Assembly: GCA_020634435.1 (NCBI GenBank) | Contig: JACKBS010000005.1 | Coordinates: forward strand, 62,001-126,000 | Direction: 5' to 3' | DNA length: 64,000 bases | Source of the DNA: Ardenticatenaceae bacterium | Lineage (GTDB): Bacteria > Chloroflexota > Anaerolineae > Promineifilales > Promineifilaceae | Part shown: positions 19,501-24,921 of the stretch, piece after piece | How positions within the stretch are numbered: position 1 is the first letter of the stretch | Layout of the letters: each line of letters starts with the position of its first letter | Position numbers and translations under genes: made by a program | Notes under the pieces: model-generated | Seen by the model: only the letters and a program-made list of their open reading frames with translations | The model's database searches: none | What the model was told of the DNA's origin: nothing

Positions 19501-20868
19501 AATGTGGACTTTTTGGGTCGCCTGGATCACCAGGTAAAAGTGCGCGGTTATCGCATTGAACTGGGCGAGATTGAAGCCGTGCTGGCTAAACATCCGGCGC
19601 TGCGCGAAGTTGTGGTCACCACCAAGGAGATTGCCGCCGGGGATGTGCGGCTGGTGGCCTACCTCATTCCCTGGGACGATCCGCCAGAAACGGCCGAACT
19701 TCGCCAATTTGTCGCTGACAACCTGCCAGATTACATGATTCCTGCTGCTTTTGTGTCGCTGGATGCCTTTCCTCTCACACCCAACAAAAAGATTGATCGG
19801 CGTACCTTGCCCGTGCCTGAGTTGTTAACGGCCGTTTCCACCAAAGGTCACACAACCACAACCGATCCGCTGGAACTACAGCTCATCCAAATTTGGGAAC
19901 GAGTGCTGGGTGTCAAGGGAATCGGCCGTCATGATGATTTCTTCGAGCTGGGTGGTCACTCACTGCTCGCCATCCGTGTTTTTGCCGAAATCGAAAAGCT
20001 CACCGAGCGCCAATTCCCGCTGCCCATACTCTTCCGCGCCCCCAGCATTGCTTGCCTCGCCGACGCATTACGCGAAGAAGGCTGGCAAAGCAGTTGGACC
20101 TCATTGGTGCCCATACAACCCAACGGCACAAAGCCACTCTTCTTCTACGTGGCACCCTTTTTGATTAGCGTATTAAGTTTTGCCCGATTGGCCCGCCATC
20201 TGGGCGAAGATCAACCACTGTATGGCTTGCAGCCACAGGGCATAGATGGCAATCAGCCGCATCATACCCGCGTAGAGGATATGGCCGCGCATTACATCAG
20301 GGAGATGCGCTCCCTTCAACCTCATGGGCCGTACTATTTGGGCGGGCACTGCGCTGGCAACTGGGTAGCTTTTGAAATGGCCCAACAGTTACAGGCCGCT
20401 GGTGAAGAGGTCCGGTTATTAATCCTGGTAGATTCAGAACCGCCAAACATTACACCACCACAGATATCCCGCATAAAGTATATTGCCTGGCGCGCCATGT
20501 TTTATTGGCAAGATAAACGCCTTCGGCACGCCATCGCTTGGAAGCTGCGACTTTTTTACCAAAATCTCTTACTGTTGCGTTTAGGCGGTGATGAGGCGCA
20601 GCGTCTTGCCATTCTCCGTCAGGCCCATGCCCAAGCTCACCGCGATTACCGCTCCGGTATATTCAATGGGGATGTGACTTTCATCCGCAGCCGAGAATCC
20701 GCCCAACTGCCGGACAAAGTGTGGCACATCAGATGGTCGGAATTAATTTCCGGAGAACTCCACACCAAAATTGCTGAAGGCACCCATGCCGGCTTAGTTC
20801 TAGAGCCAGGGGCCCATGAACTGGCGATGGCCATCCGCACGGCCATCCAAGAAGCCCAGTCCAAATAA
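13522..20868 (+). CDS. Two-module nonribosomal peptide synthetase (C-A-PCP-C-A-PCP-TE)
   Basis: 2448 residues counted from TTG 13522. In-frame ATGs at 13558, 13600 and 13624 are better candidates; none has a clear RBS. Condensation 1 about 60-500 ('HHIITDL', H190/H191/D195); adenylation 1 about 530-1030 ('YTSGSTGKPKG' at 683); carrier 1 Ser1083 ('LGGHSLL'); condensation 2 about 1125-1560 ('HHIISDQ', H1275/H1276/D1280); adenylation 2 about 1600-2085 (same core at 1749); carrier 2 Ser2147; thioesterase about 2190-2445. Both adenylation pockets read D-I-L-Q-L-G-M-V-W-K by my alignment to GrsA, close to the glycine code. The thioesterase nucleophile motif is GHCAG, with Cys2277 in place of Ser. 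It starts with a C domain, so it may acylate its first residue or take a chain from elsewhere. No MbtH, PPTase, exporter or tailoring gene lies next to it. Confidence 0.95.
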   Translation: MSSVLSRLSTITMHDSSLLKSFSYFRMKHFPVVYMKESISITSPLQIDNQLTSDLGDDIEYAPLSYNQRSIWLHHVLNPQSVSNNVAQAIHFQNELNIAVFREALQAVTNRHAALRTTFTEVDGETVQVVHSYRPVFFQHEDASGWSEQELHKRLAEETYRLFDLAEGPLFRAFLFSQSPEKHIFLFSMHHIITDLWSIAIFFKDMFHYYNEIDGTAHKKYPPLRKSYQDFTGQQLEMLNSAQGMHLQEFWQQQLSGDLPVLTLPTDQPRQKTTSHRGATYLLPLGAQLSEQLKGLADCHETTLFSQLFAAYQLLLRRYSGQDDILVGSPHANRSAQSARLMGYFVNPVILRVKEAENPPFSQFVQQVHQIVDDAFAHGAYPLQKILEDLQAVRKMSTGQGQTVFQVGFYWQKSLKIGSDLVSSGALGVAREDKEVDGFKGGIYPLQAHVSLLDLTLSLAEVNNQIMATFEYKADLFEEATIRRMAANFQTLLEQIVAAPETPIGKFSVLSAEEQKLLVRWGRGRQVALPDKTVPALVSAQAAQTPQVVAVRFDDQEMTYAALDGRSNQLAHFLQQKNVGPGNLVGVMIDRSPDMVVALLGIMKAGAAYLPLDPGFPPERLAYILEDAGAECLLISDKYRSRLQALSAEVIGMDAEWKTAIEICSPTAVFAQAGPDSPAYVIYTSGSTGKPKGVQVTQRNVVNFLQAMAHKPGLAPADVLLSVTTLSFDISVLEIFLPLLVGAQVVIVGRETAVNSQQLQSALIASQATVMQATPTTWWMLLENGWTGDANLKILCGGEAMSRELAEQLLPRCQELWNMYGPTETTVWSTIHQVQPGTGSVPIGRPIDNTAALILDKAQRPLPVGVPGELYLGGAGVACGYLRRPELTGQKFLTTADLPAQLPDGWLAAETEPLALYRTGDLVRLLPDGTLEFLGRLDHQVKVRGYRIELGEIESRLVEHPAVLETAVITQESTPGNNKLVAYFTAKTDVPTFEQLQTHLKRTLPDYMIPTKFVRLDQFPLTTSRKIDRRALAPIQGDNLVRQTAPSLPHTAEQAQIAAIWCEVLNLEHVGIHDNFFELGGHSLLATQIVSRIRDAFKIELPIQALFELATVAELAEVVQEQRSKSGAEMQLPLVAQPASANPPLSFSQERMWFLHQLNPQSTAYNIPGALRLTGPLNLAALAWSLNQVFNRHESLRTRFLAIGGEPVTFIEPDFAPELPVEDCRSLPREQREAYVMRVLEEAVRTPFKLDQLPLLVAKLFQLDEEEYVLLVNMHHIISDQWSLGVLSRDVAAYYQAYLQNQPTELPEMAIQVRDHAVWQRRLAQAGGLDEQFAYWEKQLADLPVVELPADRPRPNVQMYAGSVLSAPLPAPLRDELNQLGKQENVTTFMIMLAGFYLLINRYTGADDIPIGTPIANRRYAQTEPLISTLVNTLVLRTAVAPNLTFRQFLQQVKEVALEAYANQDVPFEQLVDRLQVKRDTSRSPLFQLFFNVQNAPFTLPELPGIKNEVILVDRGAAQFDLSLTVDTELTHQAMLEFNTAMFDEDRMARLLGHYWTLMLAALAEPDQPIAALPLLTQPEVEQLRQVNDTAVSYPHTTCIHQLFETQVAQRAGQTAYSFAKQSYNYQELNRRANRLARYLQTLGVAQGDLVGVKLERSLEMIVALLAVHKAGAAYIPLDPGFPPDRLAFMLEDSNARAIITHTRLFSADEGHANLQIAYVDQLTQALAQFEAHNLPPVATADDLAYMIYTSGSTGKPKGVQVTHRNAVNFLLSMAQKPGLTPEDTLLSVTTLSFDISVLEIFLPLIVGAKGELVSRETAVTPEKLQAALTRSQATVMQATPTTWRMLLESGWAGDDQLKILCGGEAMPRDLATQLLPRCQELWNMYGPTETTVWSSTYRVQDGHGPVPVGQPIANTAFYILDQQKRPLPVGIPGELYIGGDGVARGYFNRPELTAEKFLRVADLGPLAALLPEAAQTQKLYRTGDLARFLPDGNVDFLGRLDHQVKVRGYRIELGEIEAVLAKHPALREVVVTTKEIAAGDVRLVAYLIPWDDPPETAELRQFVADNLPDYMIPAAFVSLDAFPLTPNKKIDRRTLPVPELLTAVSTKGHTTTTDPLELQLIQIWERVLGVKGIGRHDDFFELGGHSLLAIRVFAEIEKLTERQFPLPILFRAPSIACLADALREEGWQSSWTSLVPIQPNGTKPLFFYVAPFLISVLSFARLARHLGEDQPLYGLQPQGIDGNQPHHTRVEDMAAHYIREMRSLQPHGPYYLGGHCAGNWVAFEMAQQLQAAGEEVRLLILVDSEPPNITPPQISRIKYIAWRAMFYWQDKRLRHAIAWKLRLFYQNLLLLRLGGDEAQRLAILRQAHAQAHRDYRSGIFNGDVTFIRSRESAQLPDKVWHIRWSELISGELHTKIAEGTHAGLVLEPGAHELAMAIRTAIQEAQSK

Positions 20869-21191
20869 CCATCGCGTCAAATCAATATGGTAAACCGCCA
20901 AGCAATGATCAGGCTGATGCTTGCCTATTTTCTACCTTAGGGCATTCTTAAAAATGTGGGATATCTGCAAGGTTATTGACGCTTGTACAAATTTGGGTGA
21001 GTTTGCTTAAAAGAGGAGTGGCGCCACTTAAACCAAGTTGGTTTAAGTGGCGCCACAATTCTAGGGGAAGAAGTAAAAATAGGAAGAGTATCTATAAAGT
21101 AGTACCGTTTTCTTACGGCTTCTATTAAGGTTTTTAGACTTGCTTTTTTCTGGGTAAGAGCCAAAACTAGCGATTTCAAAAATAACTGAAA
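20869..21191. other. AT-rich gap after the NRPS gene
   Basis: 323 bp with no supportable gene; a 68-codon leftward frame (20973-21179) has no recognisable features. It contains the long palindrome at 21018-21056. With the gap on the other side, this frames the NRPS gene in AT-rich DNA. Confidence 0.5.
21018..21056. repeat. 39-bp perfect palindrome (18-nt arms, 3-nt loop)
   Basis: Arms 21018-21035 and 21039-21056 are exact reverse complements starting with GTGGCGCCAC. No T-run follows on either strand, so it is an atypical terminator; it could still end NRPS transcription. It may instead be an insertion-element relic or a protein-binding site. Confidence 0.7.
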
Positions 21192-21425
21192 TCAAGACGG
21201 CCGTATCAGGTGTTGGTATTCATTCCAGGCTAAATTAAACGCCTCAATGACGTCGGGGGAAGCATTTTTATCTACCAACCAAGTCGCCCAAATCATGTGG
21301 CCGTTGGCCTTTTTGCGCGTGGCTTGTGGCTCATCAAAGTGGCTCATGGTATGAGCAAAGTCACCAATGATGTCTTTGCGTTCGATTTGGGTTTGTAGCC
21401 ATTGGTAGAAAGAGAAGGATTCCAT
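21192..21425 (-). CDS. YozE-like SAM-fold small protein
   Basis: 77 residues from ATG 21425. 'SFYQWLQTQIERKDIIGDFA' is the start of the YozE_SAM_like domain found in small Firmicutes proteins (YozE, YokU type), which form a four-helix SAM-like bundle. The rest ('WATWLVDKNASPDVIEAFNLAWNEYQ') completes the helices. The function of the family is not established. The frame continues upstream to 21533, but the extra residues are not family-like. It is separated from the NRPS gene by an AT-rich stretch, on the opposite strand. Confidence 0.7.
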   Translation of the reverse strand: MESFSFYQWLQTQIERKDIIGDFAHTMSHFDEPQATRKKANGHMIWATWLVDKNASPDVIEAFNLAWNEYQHLIRPS

Positions 21426-21799
21426 CGTTAAGTTGACCTCGCTTGCATGTTTGCTGGCGTCATCTGGCGTGACGCATGACCAATACCATGGCTCCCTGGG
21501 GTGCCCAGCCGTTTGGGGCTGGACTAGTGACATAATATCACCGTATACTTAAGATTGTAATTAAGAACAGGTGAAATGGCGTACATAGATCTTGGTACTT
21601 TTGACCTATTTAGGCGGACTATAGTGACATTTTATGTTTTGCTAGAACAGGTTAAAATTGATTCGTTTGCATTATCATCATCAAATAAGCAAGTTTTGCT
21701 TGCGAATCCCATCACACTGGTATACGCTTACCCAGGCTCAAGATTGTCTGTCGAGACGTGAATTTTTAGCGATAGTGTGACAAAGACTTAAAACAACCC
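21426..21799. other. AT-rich intergenic region
   Basis: 374 bp between two divergent genes. A 61-codon rightward frame (21576-21761) is AT-rich and without recognisable features, so I do not call it a gene. Promoters for the YozE-like and TPR genes should lie here, but I see no convincing pair of hexamers. Confidence 0.4.
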
Positions 21800-22912
21800 A
21801 TGGCAAAAGATAAAGCAAAATATCTAAAGGCAATCCAGGTAGGCACGGCCTACAATAAAGCGAAACGCTGGAAAGATGCGTTTACGGCTTTTCGTGTTGC
21901 CATTGGGGAATTTCCCAACGATGCGGCCGCTTACGCCGGTTTGGGCGAGGCGTGTCTGGGACTCAAGCAGTTGGATCGTGCTCTGGATTGTTTTAAGCTG
22001 GCGGCGCGCTACTCAAAAGGTGACATTGTCTATCTGCGTCGGGTGGCCGACATTCAAGAGCGACAGGGGCAGCTGGCTGAAGCCGCCCGTACCTACCTGG
22101 CCATCGGTGAAATTTTGCTAAAGCAACGCCAGCTTGAAGAAGCCATTGGCAACTGGGAGCGCTCGATTCGGCTGGATTCTGCGCTGTTGGGTTCGCATAA
22201 GCGGCTGGCGATGGTGTTCCAGCGGTTGAGCCGGACACGCGACGCCGTGCGCGAATATCTGGCCATTGCCCGCATTTTGCAGATGCGCGGCGACAAGAGC
22301 AAAGCGTTGCAGATGTGCCAGGCGGCTTTGCGCCTGGACCCCGGCAATGAAGATGTCTTAACGGCCGTTGAACTCATTCGTCATGGGGAATCAGCATTTG
22401 AAACGCCAGAGGCCCCGCCTGCTCCGGAACCGCCCAAGGTAGCGCCGGGCCTTTCCGCTGAAGAACAGGCCGAAGCCGACAGTCTTACAGAAACGGTGCG
22501 CCAAATGGCCGCCATTTTTGAAGCCGAACGCAATGAACAGGCGATAGCCGAACAGGAAGAGATTACCGATCCTATCGAAAAGGCGCGCCGGGTAGCCCAT
22601 GAAGAATTGGCAGCCGAGCTATTCCGTGAGGAAGAGGAAGATTCAGAGGCAGCCAACGGGCTGAGCAAGCTAGAACGGGACGCCTTATTGGGGCAAGCCA
22701 TGGATTTTGAAGTACGCGGCCACCTTGATGACGCCATCAATTGTTATCAGCGCGCCATTCGTGGCGGGCTAAAGCTGCCCGCAGCCTACTTTATGCTCGG
22801 CCTGCTCTATGCCAACAACCAGCAAATGACCGAAGCCCGAAAGGTATTGGCCATGGCGGCCAAAAACCCTGTTTATTTGCAGGCAAGCAAGATGGCTATT
22901 AACGGCCGTTAA
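21800..22912 (+). CDS. Tetratricopeptide repeat protein
   Basis: 370 residues. Residues about 10-195 form at least five consecutive TPR units ('AFRVAIGEFPNDAAAYAGLG', 'ALDCFKLAARYSKGDIVYLR', 'AIGNWERSIRLDSALLGSHK', 'ALQMCQAALRLDPGNEDVLT'). They are followed by a Pro/Glu-rich acidic linker (about 200-290) and a final TPR near 305-360. There is no signal peptide or membrane helix, so it is probably a cytoplasmic scaffold. The DUF3253 gene follows on the same strand after 40 bp. Partner and pathway unknown. Confidence 0.85.
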   Translation: MAKDKAKYLKAIQVGTAYNKAKRWKDAFTAFRVAIGEFPNDAAAYAGLGEACLGLKQLDRALDCFKLAARYSKGDIVYLRRVADIQERQGQLAEAARTYLAIGEILLKQRQLEEAIGNWERSIRLDSALLGSHKRLAMVFQRLSRTRDAVREYLAIARILQMRGDKSKALQMCQAALRLDPGNEDVLTAVELIRHGESAFETPEAPPAPEPPKVAPGLSAEEQAEADSLTETVRQMAAIFEAERNEQAIAEQEEITDPIEKARRVAHEELAAELFREEEEDSEAANGLSKLERDALLGQAMDFEVRGHLDDAINCYQRAIRGGLKLPAAYFMLGLLYANNQQMTEARKVLAMAAKNPVYLQASKMAINGR

Positions 22913-22952
22913 CACCCTACCTTACACCCCATACCAAAAGCAGGAAAACAAA

Positions 22953-23270
22953 ATGCCCAAACCAAGAAAGTTCCGCATTAGTGATGAAGCGGTTTTTGAA
23001 ACAATTTTGCAAATGTGTGCCGCTTCCTGGCCCGACGAAACCGTGCGCCCGGAAGATATTGCCATGACGCTGCACCCAATCGAGTGGCAAGCGCTTACCA
23101 AACGCATTCGTTTGGCCGTGAAGCAGCTAGCCGAAGCGGGACTTGTGCAGATTTTGCGCAAAGGCAAGCCTGCCGAGCCAGATGATTTTAAAGGCGTCTA
23201 TCGCCTGCAAATTGCCGAAAGTTTTTGGGAACCTACTCCAGCTACCCCGCCCGCGGCACCAACTGAATAA
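22953..23270 (+). CDS. DUF3253 domain protein
   Basis: 105 residues. 'SDEAVFETILQMCAA' and 'RPEDIAMTL...EWQALTKRIRLAVKQLAEAGLVQILRKGKP' are the winged-helix-like DUF3253 pattern, ending in 'GVYRLQI'. Members are small and of unknown function; the fold suggests nucleic-acid or protein binding. It probably shares a transcript with the TPR gene 40 bp upstream. Its last 29 bp overlap, antisense, the 3' end of the DUF89 gene, so the C-terminal residues of both proteins are encoded by the same DNA. Confidence 0.8.
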   Translation: MPKPRKFRISDEAVFETILQMCAASWPDETVRPEDIAMTLHPIEWQALTKRIRLAVKQLAEAGLVQILRKGKPAEPDDFKGVYRLQIAESFWEPTPATPPAAPTE

Positions 23271-24462
23271 CACCCCAACGGCCGTTAACCAACCAATCAT
23301 CCTCAGCCTCAGCCATCTTGGCCAGGGTTTCTTCGCTTAAGCCAACCAGCACTTCCGACTTACCGGTGCGCAGGAAAAGCGCCGTCGTGGGCAAATAGCT
23401 CACGATGCTGGTGATAGGCGTGGTTTTTGACCACTGCGCATCGCCCAAGGCACGCCGATAGTTGGCGTCGCCCTTGCTGATGACCAGGTCCGCCGCGGCC
23501 AATGTTTGCCGCAGGTCGTTGGGTAAGGCCCATAGCGGCTGGGGTGAGGTCCAAAAAGGATGAGTGAGCAGGCGCAAACGGCCGTCCAGCACATACTCCG
23601 TTAACCGTTGACCCATCTGCTGTAGAGCCGCATCTTCGTTCTGGCGCAGCCAGGCAATCGTTGCCTCTGTATCAATGATGGTGGCATCAGAGACAAATGT
23701 GGGGAACAGCTTGAGGTGAAACCGTACCGTGTTGGTTTGGCCCACCGCCAGCAGGTAATCTGCCAGGCACAAATCGCCAATCAGCTCAAACCCGGCATTG
23801 TCGATGATAAAGTCGATTTGCGACAGACCGTTTTGCACCAGATCGGTAACGGCCGTTTCATCATTCACCAGCAGATGTGCCGTGCGGTCAGTAGTGTCGG
23901 CGTGGTTGGGCATAGCCTCATCTCCCGCTGTCCACTTGCTCAGGTCGGCCTGGTTGCCCCACAGATCGGCCAGCAGCAGTTGGCGGAAATTTTCGGCGTG
24001 CCATCCCTCGGAAATCATCTGATTGAGCTTAAGAACAAGCGCGTGCGTTTGGGCTTGGGCGGCCACCAGACTCTGTTTTTTCTGATAGGTAAACGGATCA
24101 AAGCCGCTACGAAAGTGATCGACAGCGGCGGCAATGTGCCGATAACAGTATGTTTCCACAAAAAACCAGGGCGCTTCCAGCCAGTTTTGGCCCAACTGCG
24201 GATCGATATAGTCTTGCCAGGCCGCAAAGTCTGGGGCGATATGGTTGGGCAACGGCCGTATCTCACCGTAAGGAAGGTCATCCAGCAGACGCTTCAGAAG
24301 GGGAACGGCCGTCTCCGGCAGATCATTCTCTGTAAAAACACGCTGCAAAATGCCCAAAAGGCGCTGATCAATTGAATGTTTGACATAGTCCGTGGTCCAG
24401 CCACGGTAAGGCGCGGGGACGGGTAAGTTGGGCATGGTGGGCCAGGATTCAGACATAATCAC
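23242..24462 (-). CDS. DUF89/ARMT1-like metal-dependent phosphatase
   Basis: 406 residues. DUF89 hallmarks: the metal-ligand segment 'DFIIDNAGFELIGDL' near residue 220 and 'VISKGDANYRRALGD' near 330, after a helical N-terminal domain. DUF89 proteins are metal-dependent phosphatases that clear damaged sugar phosphates; the ARMT1 branch was also described as a protein carboxyl methyltransferase. It is probably a cytoplasmic metabolite-repair enzyme. Start options at 24462, 24456 and 24435 differ only by leader residues. It overlaps DUF3253 tail to tail. Confidence 0.87.
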   Translation of the reverse strand: MIMSESWPTMPNLPVPAPYRGWTTDYVKHSIDQRLLGILQRVFTENDLPETAVPLLKRLLDDLPYGEIRPLPNHIAPDFAAWQDYIDPQLGQNWLEAPWFFVETYCYRHIAAAVDHFRSGFDPFTYQKKQSLVAAQAQTHALVLKLNQMISEGWHAENFRQLLLADLWGNQADLSKWTAGDEAMPNHADTTDRTAHLLVNDETAVTDLVQNGLSQIDFIIDNAGFELIGDLCLADYLLAVGQTNTVRFHLKLFPTFVSDATIIDTEATIAWLRQNEDAALQQMGQRLTEYVLDGRLRLLTHPFWTSPQPLWALPNDLRQTLAAADLVISKGDANYRRALGDAQWSKTTPITSIVSYLPTTALFLRTGKSEVLVGLSEETLAKMAEAEDDWLVNGRWGVIQLVPRAG

Positions 24463-24537
24463 CTACTTTTTGAACTACAAACAGATTTGGCCGTTCTGGC
24501 GCGAATTCCTGTTCTAGATTTTCCCTATCGCTGTCTC

Positions 24538-24909
24538 TCAAAAGGAATCTCCTTCTTGCATAAACTCCAGCCGGTTGCCAAACGGATCATTGACATAAAA
24601 TCGCCGCACGGCCACACCAGATTCGTCAGCAATGATAGCCACGCCTGCGGCGGACAGCTCAGCCTGAGCTGCCGCCAGATCAACCACACGCAGGCCAGGA
24701 TGCGCCTTGGTCGCCGGGACAAAATCAGCCTGAACGCCCAGGTGCAGCTCCGCGCCTTCCCCAGCGAACCAACAGCCACCTTTTGCCTTAAGCGGCTCCG
24801 GTTTTTCCAGCTCACGCAGGTGGAGGATACGACCGTAAAATTCTCGCGCCTTCTCCTCGCCATCCGGCGGCATCGCCAACTGCACATGATCCAATCGCGT
24901 AATTTTCAT
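24538..24909 (-). CDS. VOC family (glyoxalase/bleomycin-resistance fold) protein
   Basis: 123 residues forming two beta-alpha-beta-beta-beta units. 'RLDHVQLAMPPDGEEKAREFY' supplies the first metal His, 'ELHLGVQADF' the second, and 'RRFYVNDPFGNRLEFMQ' the terminal Glu. The spacing fits a metal-binding single-subunit VOC protein that dimerises. The family includes glyoxalase I, dioxygenases and fosfomycin or bleomycin resistance proteins; nothing here picks one. It starts 12 bp downstream of the YfhO-type gene's stop codon, on the same strand. Confidence 0.85.
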   Translation of the reverse strand: MKITRLDHVQLAMPPDGEEKAREFYGRILHLRELEKPEPLKAKGGCWFAGEGAELHLGVQADFVPATKAHPGLRVVDLAAAQAELSAAGVAIIADESGVAVRRFYVNDPFGNRLEFMQEGDSF

Positions 24910-24921
24910 AGCAAATCCATT

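Noticed and set aside
13522..20868. A larger NRPS/PKS biosynthetic cluster
   Set aside because: Neighbouring genes (ComM, YozE-like, TPR, DUF3253) have no biosynthetic, transport or resistance role, so only the single gene is supported.
20973..21179. 68-codon leftward frame after the NRPS gene
   Set aside because: It reads through the 39-bp palindrome and has no family resemblance.
21576..21761. 61-codon open frame upstream of the TPR gene
   Set aside because: AT-rich, no RBS, no recognisable features; length expected by chance in this composition.
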